A stretch of 64,000 nucleotides of DNA from Paramecium sonneborni (GCA_905182985.1 CAJJDN010000060.1:439481-503480), one strand, 5' to 3'. Positions 12,686 to 24,440 are shown, counted from the stretch's first letter. The notes: generated by a model not told the origin, from the letters alone. A program made the numbers and translations.

Positions 12686-14200
12686 ATGGGGAATTGCGTT
12701 TCTAGTTAAGATGATATTAGAAATGCAAATAAAGTATCACCAGTATCATTGTAAAAATGTTTATAGATAAGAAAAGAACAATAAAACATTTTACTTGGAA
12801 TCGTGATTCTCATGGTTTATTTGATTATGAAAATAAAAATGTTATAAAAGGATAAATTAAAACAAATACATAATTAAGTATTAAAAACAATTTAAATTAG
12901 TGAGATTAATTCGTTAAAAAGAAAATATAAAAATAATTTAAACAAAAGAAGAGTTATAAGTAGGAATATAATTTATTAATAGTAATTCTAAAATTAACCA
13001 GATGTCATAGAATTACTAAAATTGACTCGTTAATTTTCAAAATATTAAGTGGAATCAAGTTTGAAAACTTAAAAGACAGAAGATTAAGAAGGATTGAATG
13101 ACAACTGTCCATGGATAGTAGTTAAATCTACAAAAAGCCAATTAACTGACGGATAAGTAAAAGGCTTGATAATTAATGAAGGGATATGATTTAAAAGAAG
13201 GAGATTATGTGAAATTAGGTAGAGTGAGATTTAGAATAAGAGAAATTAAATGTTCTGTTGATAATAGTAATTTAAATAAAGGAAACACTGAACCAGAATT
13301 GTAAAAATATGTATCTGAGAAATGTTTGAATACAATGAACATAAATACATAGGAAGAAGATGATAAAAGAAGTTAATCAGACGAGCCTTGTTGTAGAATA
13401 TGTTATAATGATTCTTAAACAAATAAAGACAATCCTTTGATTGATTGTTGTAAATGTTAGGGATCTGTAAAATATATCCATATATAATGTTTATAAACTT
13501 GGTTAGCAAATAAATTATCACCTAAAACAACTAAGTTTTCAGTTTCATTTTAATGGAGATAATTTGATTGTGAAGTATGTAAAGCCATAATTCCTAGTAA
13601 TTATAATAATATTAGATAAATAGGTAGAATAAGATATTAGGATAGAATATTTGAGACTATAATAATACCAAAACCAGATGCTCCTTATATAACATTAGAA
13701 ATATTAAGTAGGGAAAGAAATAAGAGTAAAGGAACACATATTATCAGTTTTGCATAAAAATAATATATAAAATTAGGTAGAGGTCATGATTCTGATGTAA
13801 GAATTACGGATATATCAGTTTCTAGATGTCATGCATTAATTAAATTTATGAATTGTAATATTATAATTAAAATAATAATAGCTGGATTTGTTATTGAAGA
13901 TTAATAATCGAAATTTGGAACTTTAGTATTATTAAAGAATCCAGCTTAAATGTCAGTTGATATGAATAATAATATGGCTATACAAGTAGGAAGAAGTGTT
14001 GTTAGTTTTTAAGTTTCAAAAGATTGGAATGTATAATCATCTTGTATGTATTCTAGATTATCTCTTCAATAAATAGGGGAGTTGTATCAGAAGATTAAAT
14101 GTTATAAGATGATACTGATTTAATTGGAAATGCTGTTGGTGATGAAGATTAAGCATAAATTGAATAAGAATTACAAAATTTTGAAGAACATACACCATGA
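12686..14200 (+). CDS. FHA plus RINGv zinc-finger protein
   Basis: ATG 12686 gives an N-terminal MGNCVSS, a likely N-myristoylation/palmitoylation signal; TGA 14198-14200. Six introns are inferred: one near 12743-12776 (two possible placements, both AAG-ended), 12878-12900, 12982-13001 (20 nt), 13157-13181, 13855-13881 (27 nt) and 14031-14056; about 455 residues. Mid-protein has a C4HC3 RINGv: CCRIC, CCKC, HIQC, CEVC. The C-terminus is an FHA domain: LGRGHDSDVRITDISVSRCH and SKFGTL, the phosphothreonine-binding residues. Putative membrane-anchored ubiquitin ligase directed to phosphoproteins. From 13913 the sequence is repeated downstream. Confidence 0.8.
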
Positions 14201-15134
14201 TCTTTTTGTTAAATTATGTTTTAACTTTTGTGTTTGCTCAAATAATAATTGTTCAAGGTTGATTCTATTTTTATAGTTGTTTTTCTTTCTCTTATTCTTC
14301 TTTTAAGTGATTTACCATAAAATCAACTATTCCTTTAGCATCTCTAGTTCCATGATAATGAAATATTCTATCATGATAAAAAATTCTTAAAGTAGGATAA
14401 CCTCTAACTTCAAATTTTACGCATAAAACAGATTCTTTTGTACAATCTACTTTGGCTAAAGTTATTTTGCTTCTTTATTCTTTTAAGGTTCCAGCTGCTT
14501 CAGCAAATTATGGCTCTAATCTTTAACTAAATTTACTTGATAATTTACCAATGTGGACACCATGGAGCATAAAAATCTACTAATAAAACTTCAAATCTCA
14601 TTAATGCTGCATCAAAATTGTATATATTTAATACAACAACATCATTTTCTCTTTTAAACATCACTTAATGATTTAAATGATGTTATTTTAGTTTACCACT
14701 TGCCAAAATAAGATTAACCAATAGTACTAAAATCATTTAAAACGAATTAATTTGTTAATATAAATATTTATAATTTATTAGACTTTATATATATATAAAA
14801 CATCCTAATTATCAATTCTGGATTTTCAAATTTTTAATATTAATTCATAAATTCATTAAGAAACCAGTTAAATTTATCAAATAATTAATAATAATTCCTC
14901 ATTAGAGGCTAAGAAAGAAAATATATTTAAATATTTAGGAGCGTTATTTTTAATTAGTCAAAATAAAAAACAATAATATTACGAGAAATTTTAAAAAGTA
15001 TAAACTAGTAGAAAAAAACAGATCAATCTAATCCAAAGCCAATTAAATAAGAAAATTGAAAAAAAGACAAAAGTAAAATCATATAGAAATATTAATTTTT
15101 TTTTATAGTAAAGTATTTGTTTGTTGAACGATAA
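13913..15134. repeat. Tandem duplication A, first copy (1,222 bp)
   Basis: This block and 15136-16357 have the same length and the same sequence wherever compared, separated by a single N at 15135. It covers the 3' end of the FHA/RINGv gene, the whole thioredoxin-like gene and flanking intergenic DNA. The single N and the exact identity point to two overlapping contig ends that were joined without merging, not to a biological duplication. Confidence 0.85.
14253..14736 (-). CDS. Thioredoxin-like protein (single PDI domain)
   Basis: Start 14736, TGA 14253-14255; one 22-nt intron (14527-14548) interrupts the active-site Cys codon and its removal gives VDFYAPWCPHCQ, a redox CxxC in thioredoxin context. 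A second, 33-nt AAG-ended intron near the N-terminus is possible. The first 14 residues (MILVLLVNLILASG) look like a signal peptide, so an ER/secretory oxidoreductase of 143-153 residues is likely. YPTLRIF supplies the cis-Pro loop typical of the fold. No KDEL-type tail is visible. An apparently identical copy lies at 15476-15959 in the duplicated block. Confidence 0.8.
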
Positions 15135-15135
15135 N

Positions 15136-16357
15136 ATTTGGAACTTTAGTATTATTAAAGAATCCAGCTTAAATGTCAGTTGATATGAATAATAATATGG
15201 CTATACAAGTAGGAAGAAGTGTTGTTAGTTTTTAAGTTTCAAAAGATTGGAATGTATAATCATCTTGTATGTATTCTAGATTATCTCTTCAATAAATAGG
15301 GGAGTTGTATCAGAAGATTAAATGTTATAAGATGATACTGATTTAATTGGAAATGCTGTTGGTGATGAAGATTAAGCATAAATTGAATAAGAATTACAAA
15401 ATTTTGAAGAACATACACCATGATCTTTTTGTTAAATTATGTTTTAACTTTTGTGTTTGCTCAAATAATAATTGTTCAAGGTTGATTCTATTTTTATAGT
15501 TGTTTTTCTTTCTCTTATTCTTCTTTTAAGTGATTTACCATAAAATCAACTATTCCTTTAGCATCTCTAGTTCCATGATAATGAAATATTCTATCATGAT
15601 AAAAAATTCTTAAAGTAGGATAACCTCTAACTTCAAATTTTACGCATAAAACAGATTCTTTTGTACAATCTACTTTGGCTAAAGTTATTTTGCTTCTTTA
15701 TTCTTTTAAGGTTCCAGCTGCTTCAGCAAATTATGGCTCTAATCTTTAACTAAATTTACTTGATAATTTACCAATGTGGACACCATGGAGCATAAAAATC
15801 TACTAATAAAACTTCAAATCTCATTAATGCTGCATCAAAATTGTATATATTTAATACAACAACATCATTTTCTCTTTTAAACATCACTTAATGATTTAAA
15901 TGATGTTATTTTAGTTTACCACTTGCCAAAATAAGATTAACCAATAGTACTAAAATCATTTAAAACGAATTAATTTGTTAATATAAATATTTATAATTTA
16001 TTAGACTTTATATATATATAAAACATCCTAATTATCAATTCTGGATTTTCAAATTTTTAATATTAATTCATAAATTCATTAAGAAACCAGTTAAATTTAT
16101 CAAATAATTAATAATAATTCCTCATTAGAGGCTAAGAAAGAAAATATATTTAAATATTTAGGAGCGTTATTTTTAATTAGTCAAAATAAAAAACAATAAT
16201 ATTACGAGAAATTTTAAAAAGTATAAACTAGTAGAAAAAAACAGATCAATCTAATCCAAAGCCAATTAAATAAGAAAATTGAAAAAAAGACAAAAGTAAA
16301 ATCATATAGAAATATTAATTTTTTTTTATAGTAAAGTATTTGTTTGTTGAACGATAA
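15136..16357. repeat. Tandem duplication A, second copy
   Basis: Matches 13913-15134 base for base as far as checked. It contains a headless FHA/RINGv gene tail (15136-15423), which would be a spurious pseudogene if annotated, and a full copy of the thioredoxin-like gene (15476-15959, minus). Confidence 0.85.
15476..15959 (-). CDS. Thioredoxin-like protein, duplicate copy
   Basis: Identical copy of 14253-14736 at an offset of 1,223 bp, including its 22-nt intron and CPHC active site. Probably an assembly artefact; count as one gene. Confidence 0.5.
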
Positions 16358-17037
16358 ATTAAGTAAAATTTTATATGAAAAAATGGCAATAAAATTTTAT
16401 TTTCCAATACTAAGAAGTTGATATAGAAAAGAGAGGATTGCAAAGAAACATAGTAATGTCAATAAATTTCTATTTAAAATTATTGATTAAAATAATTTGA
16501 GATTAATTAGTTAAAAGTTCTTAGTAAAGAAAACAAACTAAAATTTTGATAACAGCCAGATTTCTAATTATTGTAAGAAGGATTGTAAAATAAATAAATG
16601 TATCCAAAAACAAAATAATGATTTTAATTGTTTTAGGCACTGTCACATATAAGTAATTAATATATACAGAAAAAAATGTATAGCATTCAAATCTCAAATT
16701 TTATATATTAACGTTTAAACTTTGAGATTTACAGAAACTTCAAGAAAGTGAATTCTTGTAGCCAGGATTGATTTACATTATAAAATTCTAAATGTACAAA
16801 TAAGATTGCAACATTTTATGAATAATAACAATTTTAAGACTAAAGACTTAGAAAAGCTTTAAAATATTTAATAAAGCAGCAAGTTTACCAGGTTCTCAAG
16901 TTGAGTACTATTTTTAGTAATACTGTCAAAAATGTCGGAAATTTAAGATGATTATCTTTATGTACATAATTAGTACATAAAAATAAACATTTTAATTGTC
17001 ATATATTTATATTTAATCTAAAAATTATTTAATTTTG
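15960..17037. other. Intergenic region before the CDPK gene
   Basis: No convincing gene is seen. The frame of the kinase stays free of TGA upstream of its ATG and around 16876-16960 reads SLPGSQVEYYFQQYCQKCRK, which recalls the start of a DHHC cysteine-rich domain, but no HHC part follows. A 10-bp inverted repeat (AAATCTCAAA at 16689, TTTGAGATTT at 16721) could form a hairpin. Positions 16410-17602 belong to duplication B. Confidence 0.5.
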
Positions 17038-17602
17038 ATGACCGATAAAAGAATAGACAAATATATTTTTAATGTAAAGGATAGAATTGGATAAGGATCT
17101 TATGCTGAGGTTTTTAAAGGAACAAATGAGAAAACTGGAGAAAAAGTAGCAATCAAAATGTTAAGTAAATCTGTAATAAATGCGTAATTTTATCTATTTA
17201 TGTATTTAGAGATGATTATCTCAGAGATGGATTGATTTAGGAAATAAAAATTATGCAAAAATTAAAAAGTCCCAATATCGTCTAATTACTAGATGTAATG
17301 GAAACAAACAATAATTATTATATTGTTTAAGAATACTGTGATGGAGGAGATTTTGATGAGTATGATTATGTTATTTTACTTTAAGACTTCTTAAAAAAAA
17401 GAAGTTACTTCCAGAAAAAGACGCAATCAAATTCTTAATTGATGTATTAAATGGATTTACACAATTAATAAAAAATGGTATAATTCATAGAGATTTGAAA
17501 CCTGCAAATATTTTAATAGACAAACAAGTAAGTTAATTAATTTATGAAGACTTACAAATTAGCAGATTTTGGATTTGCAAAATGTGTAGATAATTTTAAA
17601 AA
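16410..17602. repeat. Tandem duplication B, first copy (1,193 bp)
   Basis: Same length and sequence as 17604-18796, separated by one N at 17603. Includes the CDPK upstream region and the first ~140 codons of the kinase (17038-17602), which stops abruptly at the N inside a poly-A run. Interpreted as an unmerged contig overlap. Confidence 0.85.
17038..17602 (+). pseudogene. Truncated duplicate of the CDPK 5' part (assembly copy)
   Basis: Matches the first part of the complete kinase at 18232-19910, ending at the N at 17603. Lacks the C-lobe and EF-hands. Not evidence for a real second gene. Confidence 0.7.
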
Positions 17603-17603
17603 N

Positions 17604-18796
17604 CTAAGAAGTTGATATAGAAAAGAGAGGATTGCAAAGAAACATAGTAATGTCAATAAATTTCTATTTAAAATTATTGATTAAAATAATTTGAGATTAA
17701 TTAGTTAAAAGTTCTTAGTAAAGAAAACAAACTAAAATTTTGATAACAGCCAGATTTCTAATTATTGTAAGAAGGATTGTAAAATAAATAAATGTATCCA
17801 AAAACAAAATAATGATTTTAATTGTTTTAGGCACTGTCACATATAAGTAATTAATATATACAGAAAAAAATGTATAGCATTCAAATCTCAAATTTTATAT
17901 ATTAACGTTTAAACTTTGAGATTTACAGAAACTTCAAGAAAGTGAATTCTTGTAGCCAGGATTGATTTACATTATAAAATTCTAAATGTACAAATAAGAT
18001 TGCAACATTTTATGAATAATAACAATTTTAAGACTAAAGACTTAGAAAAGCTTTAAAATATTTAATAAAGCAGCAAGTTTACCAGGTTCTCAAGTTGAGT
18101 ACTATTTTTAGTAATACTGTCAAAAATGTCGGAAATTTAAGATGATTATCTTTATGTACATAATTAGTACATAAAAATAAACATTTTAATTGTCATATAT
18201 TTATATTTAATCTAAAAATTATTTAATTTTGATGACCGATAAAAGAATAGACAAATATATTTTTAATGTAAAGGATAGAATTGGATAAGGATCTTATGCT
18301 GAGGTTTTTAAAGGAACAAATGAGAAAACTGGAGAAAAAGTAGCAATCAAAATGTTAAGTAAATCTGTAATAAATGCGTAATTTTATCTATTTATGTATT
18401 TAGAGATGATTATCTCAGAGATGGATTGATTTAGGAAATAAAAATTATGCAAAAATTAAAAAGTCCCAATATCGTCTAATTACTAGATGTAATGGAAACA
18501 AACAATAATTATTATATTGTTTAAGAATACTGTGATGGAGGAGATTTTGATGAGTATGATTATGTTATTTTACTTTAAGACTTCTTAAAAAAAAGAAGTT
18601 ACTTCCAGAAAAAGACGCAATCAAATTCTTAATTGATGTATTAAATGGATTTACACAATTAATAAAAAATGGTATAATTCATAGAGATTTGAAACCTGCA
18701 AATATTTTAATAGACAAACAAGTAAGTTAATTAATTTATGAAGACTTACAAATTAGCAGATTTTGGATTTGCAAAATGTGTAGATAATTTTAAAAA
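17604..18796. repeat. Tandem duplication B, second copy
   Basis: Copy of 16410-17602 that runs on without a break into the rest of the CDPK gene, so this copy carries the genuine gene context. Confidence 0.85.
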
Positions 18797-19910
18797 AACA
18801 ATGATGGCTTCAATGGTTGGTACTCCTTTATATATGAGTCCTTAAATCTTGGATCATAAAAGATACAATTCTAAAACTGATGTTTGGAGTATAGGTTTTA
18901 TATTCTATGAAGCATTATTTGGCAAAAGTACATATATATATTTAATTATCCACTTAATTAGCACCATGGACAGCTAGATCCCCAGCAGAATTATTAAAAA
19001 ATATTAGAACCTAGCCTTTGAAATTTCCTACTGATAAAAATTAAGTCTCATAAGAAACCTAAGATTTAATTATTGGATGTCTCTAAGCTGATGAAAATAA
19101 AAGATTATCTTGGGAAGAAATATATAAACATCCAGCTATTAGTCAATATTTTACAGTAATTAATTTAGTTTATAATCTTAGGATTTCATTAAAGGAAATA
19201 GTAAATTAGAAGATAAAGCTTAATATTTAATTAATGACATTAGATAAATGATTTGTAAAGAGAAAATTGATATTTATAAATTATTTGCAGATTTAGACAT
19301 GTCAAAAGATAAGGCTTTAGATGTTAATGAATTAGGCAAATTTCTATAAAAAGTAGATAAAGATATCACAAGAGAAGAAATTGAGTATATATTTAATAAA
19401 TTTGATGATGATGGGAATAATTAGATTGAATTTGAGGAATTTAAAAAATGGTTAGAAGATAATTAAGTAATTAAAAATGATGCATAAATAGATTGTTACA
19501 AATGCTAATCCTTAGTAATAATAAAGAGGAGGTGGTTCTCATAAAAAATTGTCTATTTTACCTCATTAATTAAAAACTCAAAGTTCTATAGAAGAAAGAG
19601 CTAATTATGTAATAGAGAAATTAAAATTATCTATCTAAAAATATAAAATCAATTTGTTAGATTTATTTAAAAAAGTGATCATTTATATTAATAAATTTAG
19701 TTTGATAAATCATCAGATTAAAGATTAGATAAAGGTGAAATGGGTTTACTGCTTAAAAGAATTGAACCAAACATTTCATAAGAAGAAATAACAGCATGTT
19801 TTGAATTTTTTGATGAAAATGGTGATGGAGAAATCACATTCTAAGAATTTTAGACAAGTTTAAGTGAAGAAGTAGGAAAAAAGAGATAAAGTATAGATCA
19901 CCATGAATGA
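18232..19910 (+). CDS. Calcium-dependent protein kinase (CDPK)
   Basis: ATG 18232, TGA 19908-19910; seven introns (18378-18403, 18554-18579, 18722-18743, 18928-18961, 19156-19181, 19467-19491, 19675-19700) give 497 residues. Kinase domain: GQGSYAEVFKG (Gly loop), VAIKML (Lys), HRDLKPANI (catalytic loop), LADFGFAK, a P+1/APE region SMVGTPLYMSPQ, and DVWSIG. After a junction segment come four EF-hands, with clear loops DLDMSKDKALDVNE, DDDGNNQIEFEE, DKSSDQRLDKGE and DENGDGEITFQE. This is the ciliate/plant/apicomplexan CDPK layout: Ca2+ binding to the EF-hands releases an inhibitory segment. No myristoylation signal at the N-terminus. Confidence 0.92.
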
Positions 19911-19947
19911 AATATTTGCATTATCATATAGTAATTATTAAAATTAA

Positions 19948-21099
19948 ATGAGTTTTGATTAAATATTGTTATCTCGACCACTTTATAGTCCAAATAACAA
20001 ATATCAGGCTCTCACTGTTCATTCACATAATCCAACACCTTTTAGTATTACTACATAGGTTTCTCCTATTGAATCTCCAAGAATAGGAGATATTTCATCA
20101 ATTCCTAAGAGTTCAGAAAGAGGATAATTGTATGAGAAATTAAAAGCAAATGTGAAAAATTAAGATGTTATAAAGTCTGTTTAAAATGATATTAAAGGTT
20201 AGAAGGTTAGAGATGCTTATAATTTATTATCTGATTTTAATGATAAAAAATAGATAATTTAATCTTTAAAATCATTATCGACTGCTGAAGAACGGTAATT
20301 TTATATAAATTGATTAAAATCTAGAATTCTTTTAATTGATAAAATTTTGGAGAGAAAAGAAGAAATGTAAATAGCAACTTTAAGATTAAAAGCAAAAAAA
20401 TTAGAACCAATTTTTAATGTAATTAGAAGAAAATTAAAACTGAAACAAAGATTAAATTCATCTGCTGATAAAATGAAGAAATAATCAATAATTGGATATA
20501 AACCAATAGATCCTCCTAGTGAAATACCAAATTCAACGTAACATTATGCAATTATAGATGAATAACATTAAATATAGGATGAAAATACAAGAAAAGAATT
20601 AGTTATGGAAAAGATATAAGCTAAATATGCAGCCACTGTTGCTTTCTCTTGGTTAACTAATAGAAATGAAAAATAAGGTATGTATAATTATTTTAATCTA
20701 ATTTGAGAATCTATAATCAATAATTTATCTCCAGAAACTATCAAAAGAAATAATAGAAGAAACACTACTTTAAAATAAAGTCATAAAGGAATAACTGGTT
20801 TAAAATAGATGATTACTAAAAAAGTGAGTGAAAATTCTGATGAAATGATTAGACTAGGACAATTAAAAATGTTAGAAAATCAATAAAAATTCTATAAATC
20901 AAAGGAAATAATAGCAAAATCAAAACCTAAGATAGACACTGGTAGAGTAAAGAGTGTATAAGTTAATAGATCATTAAGAAAAAAATAGACTTTAGATTTC
21001 TTTACTAATGAAAGAAAAGAAAATTCAGAGTTAACACAAAAAATTGCAAATGAAAAAAGTAATTTCATGTTTAGGAGAAGGTTAATTGTTAATGATTGA
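19948..21099 (+). CDS. Basic coiled-coil protein, unknown function
   Basis: ATG 19948 (37 nt after the CDPK stop), TGA 21097-21099; introns 20295-20324 and 20678-20707, both 30 nt and each containing an in-frame TGA if retained; the second ends GAG. 363 residues. N-terminus is Ser/Pro-rich (SRPLYSPNNKYQALTVHSHN), the rest Lys/Glu/Gln-rich helical. A LysArg-rich C-terminus ends NFMFRRRLIVND. Nothing recognisable; could be cytoskeletal or nuclear. Its stop codon lies 3 nt from the stop of the convergent gene. Confidence 0.6.
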
Positions 21100-21102
21100 G
21101 TT

Positions 21103-21480
21103 TCATTATTTTATATTCTTTTTACTTTAAATTAATTTTCTTTTTCTATAAGGCTTTTGAATTTCCTTAAATTCAAACTCTCTGATTGATAATTTTGGTA
21201 GCAATTAAATTGTTTCTTATTTATTCTTAGTATTTTTAGAATTATGAGGTTAATCATTTAATTTTGTAGTGTTCTAGATATTAGTACTATAAGATCTTAA
21301 TCTATGATTCACAATTAAGGGTATTTTGTTGGAGGAATTTTCCCTACAATTTGATGGTTTATTTGAATGTTGAATATTGAGTTCTTCTTCTAATATTTTA
21401 ATAAATCGTTAAATAAACTCAGCTTCATATCTAGTATATTCTACTTTAGGTGCTAAAATAAATGATTTGATTAATTGCAT
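21103..21480 (-). CDS. Small basic protein, unknown
   Basis: Free of TGA from 21480 to the stop at 21103-21105, 125 residues. The start is uncertain: an upstream ATG at 21525 is in frame but lies 1 nt from the ABC transporter stop, and the frame stays open even into that gene, so the ATG at 21480 (46 nt from the stop) is preferred. Sequence begins MQLIKSFILAPKVEYTRYEA and ends Lys-rich. Could alternatively be a 3' exon of the ABC gene or chance-open UTR. No domain recognised. Confidence 0.4.
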
Positions 21481-21526
21481 AATAAAATAAATATTATTTT
21501 TTGTTAAAAAATATTTAGAATACATA

Positions 21527-23799
21527 TCATAAAGCTTCAGAATCACCATCATTATCTTTGGAATCAATAACTCCTGATAATTATCTTTCAACTAATTATC
21601 TATATATTCCATCAGGATTATTTAATAATTCCTAATGAGTTCCCTATTCTGCAACAATACCATTTTGCAATACAATAATTCTGTTACAATTAACTATAGT
21701 ACTTAATCTATGAGCAATAACTAAAACAGTGATGTTTTTGTTTCCTTTTTGAATTAATTCATCAATAGCAGATTAAACTTGGAATTCACTTTCAGCATCT
21801 AAAGCAGAAGTAGCTTCATCAAAGATTAATATTTTAGGTCTTTTTAATAAAGCTCTTGCAATAACAATTCTTTATTTCTATCCACCACTTAATGTATAAC
21901 CATGTTCTCCAACAAAAGTATCGAATCCATGAGGAAAGTTGAATTTATCAGATACAAATTACCAAACTCCTGCTGCTTTAGTAGCCCATTCAAAATCATC
22001 TGTTGTATGATTTTCAGTTCCATATGTAATATTGGATTCAATAGTTCCTTCAAATAAAACAGGATCTTAAGAAACTAATCCTATTGCCTTTCTCAAAGCT
22101 TTGAGTTTGAATTATTTAATATTAATTTCATCAAAATAAATAGAACCTGATTATGGATCATAAAATCTTTCTAATAAATGCATAATTGTTGATTTGCCAC
22201 TACCACTAGGTCCAACAAATGCAACATATTCTCCTTTATTAATTTTAAGTGTTATTCCTTTTAATACTTAAACTTATGAATTGGGATATTAGAATACAAC
22301 TTTTTTAAATTAAATTTCTCCTGTTGGTGTTATATGATCTATTGAATCAGTAGCTTCTTTTACATGAGATTCCCATTTCAACATTTCGAGAACACCTTCA
22401 AAAGCTCCAGTTGCACTCACAATTTTAGCAAATGATTCACTTATATTAGAACTAGATCTAGATAGTTATATAGAGTATAAAATTATGGTAGTTAAATCCC
22501 TAATTATTTATATCATATATTATACCCAGCTGATAATTCTCCTGAATTATTCATTGCCAATTTACCTCCAAACCATAATACTATTAATGATCCTAATTAT
22601 GTAAATAAAGCACTAGCAGCTTAATAACATCCATTATTTATTCCTCTTTTTTAAGCCAATTTAATGTTTAAATCTAATTATTTATGAAATTTCTTAATTT
22701 CAAATTATTCAGTGCAAAAACTCTTAACTGTTACTACTCCTGAAACTATCTCATCTGCTAAAGCTGTTAGTTTTGCTTAATATTCTTAACCTAATTTTTC
22801 AAATCTCTTTCCAAGTCTTGTATGGATTGTTGTTATAACTGTATATAATGGCATTGGTGCTAATATTGCTAATGTGACTTTCCAAGACAAAGCAAATAAT
22901 ACTATTATATTGAATATTGTTAGACAACAATTTCTTATAAGTAGAATGATATTTCCACTCACAGCTGATTTTGCTGATTATAAATCATTTGTCATTCTTG
23001 ATATTATTTCACCATTCCTATATGTATTAAAAAATGTTAAATCAAAAGATAAAAAAGATTTCAGAACATCTTCTCTCATATCATTATATATCTATTCTTA
23101 CCAAATCTAATTGGCAAATGCTCTAAATAATGATAAAATTGTATAAATTGCTAAAACAATTAAAAATTATTTAGATAATTTGGTATGCAATTCTTCATCA
23201 ATAAATGAAGTATTATCAGCATCTACTCTTGAGTTATGAGAATCTTAAACCTAGTTAGTGATTGCATCAATCAATCTACCAAGTATCCAAGGTAATAACA
23301 TTTATGCTACAGCTGATAATACTATCAATACATTCACTAATATAGTTAATTTTAAATGTTATAATGGATAGTGTAATAAGAATCTATAAGTATTCCAATT
23401 AAATGGTAATGCTTAATATTTCACTTTTTTTTTTTTGGATTTATTTTTCTTCATTTTGTTTTTCTTTTTCCCACTTTGAATATTCAATGGAGATAGCTCA
23501 AAATTTGTCATCCCATTTAAACCATCAATATTCTCTTATGTAGGTACTTCATCTAAAATATCACTCTTTCTTATCTCTGTCTATTAATAAACTTAAATTT
23601 CTAATCTAATAGAAATTATCTTACATTATTTATTATCTTCTTATTTTATTATTTAAGTTGGTAATCTTTCTTCTTCATCCTCACTTCCTGATAAAAACAC
23701 TTTTTTTTTTTATATTTTATTCATTTCTATTTAATTTCTATCTTCCTCCTTCATTGTAAAATAATAATCATTTTAACTTCCCGTGAACATTTTACTCAT
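21527..23799 (-). CDS. ABCB-type half-transporter
   Basis: Start 23799, TGA 21527-21529, one 26-nt intron (22500-22525); 748 residues. An unusual ~130-residue charged N-terminus (with [15 protein letters not shown]) precedes six membrane spans and one nucleotide-binding domain: Walker [12 protein letters not shown]-loop, signature LSGGQKQR, Walker [13 protein letters not shown], and H-loop [10 protein letters not shown]. Single TMD-NBD means it works as a dimer, as do TAP, ABCB6-10 and HMT1-type exporters. Membrane and substrate cannot be told. Confidence 0.9.
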
Positions 23800-24181
23800 T
23801 TTGTACTTCGCATTCTCCTCCTAAACTTTATCTAATAATTTATTTTACATTTTAATATATAAAAAATTATTCAAGGTATACATTCTATTATCTATAAAAT
23901 TTAAATACTTTTTATTTATATTTATTCTACTTTTAATTAATCAAATTAAAACCATTCCCTACATTTCTTAAATCCTTATGTTCTATTTTCCATTTTTATT
24001 TTCATTTTTCATATCTCCTAAATTTATTTAAATTTCATCAATTTTGTCTTTAAAATAATACATTTCACAATATTATTTATATCAGATAAGATTTGAACTA
24101 TTTTTTGCTTATAAAGAATGATATAAAATTAAATTATATTCAATTAAGTATTAATATTTTTAATATTAAACATTTGATCAA
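23800..24181. promoter_or_regulatory. Divergent intergenic region (bidirectional promoter)
   Basis: 382 bp between the start codons of the ABC transporter (minus) and the small TIM gene (plus), very AT-rich with no open coding signal. Both upstream regions must lie here; no specific motif recognised. Confidence 0.4.
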
Positions 24182-24440
24182 ATGTCTGAAGAATAAGAAA
24201 TTGATTGGGGAGTAGGTGCTTAAGCATTACATTACATGGTTAGAGCAACAAAAGATTGTAGTAAAAGATGTGGAGCACTAAAATTGAATCGTGATTTTAA
24301 TGAGTCTGAAACAGAATGTTTAAGTAATCTTATCAAAAATAATCATTTCAATAGAAAAATGTGCTGTTTACCATGCCGGAGCATCAAGTACACATATGAG
24401 ATTTTTAATCAGTTATGCTGAGACAGTGCATCTGCAGTGA
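24182..24440 (+). CDS. Small TIM chaperone (Tim8/9/10/13 family)
   Basis: ATG 24182; removing a 31-nt intron (24324-24354) restores the frame to TGA 24438-24440 and gives 75 residues. Without splicing the second cysteine pair disappears; with it the protein shows twin CX3C motifs: DCSKRCGALK and ECLKKCAVYH, 16 residues apart, which defines the family. Known members form hexamers in the mitochondrial intermembrane space that escort hydrophobic precursors and are imported by the MIA40 disulfide relay. Which paralogue it is cannot be decided. Confidence 0.85.

Noticed and set aside
15136..15423. FHA gene tail as a real pseudogene or gene-conversion product.
   Set aside because: Exact identity with the upstream gene and a single N at the join indicate an assembly duplicate.
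16689..16730. Inverted repeat as a terminator or mobile-element end.
   Set aside because: Only 10-bp arms, AT-rich, no target-site duplication or transposase nearby.
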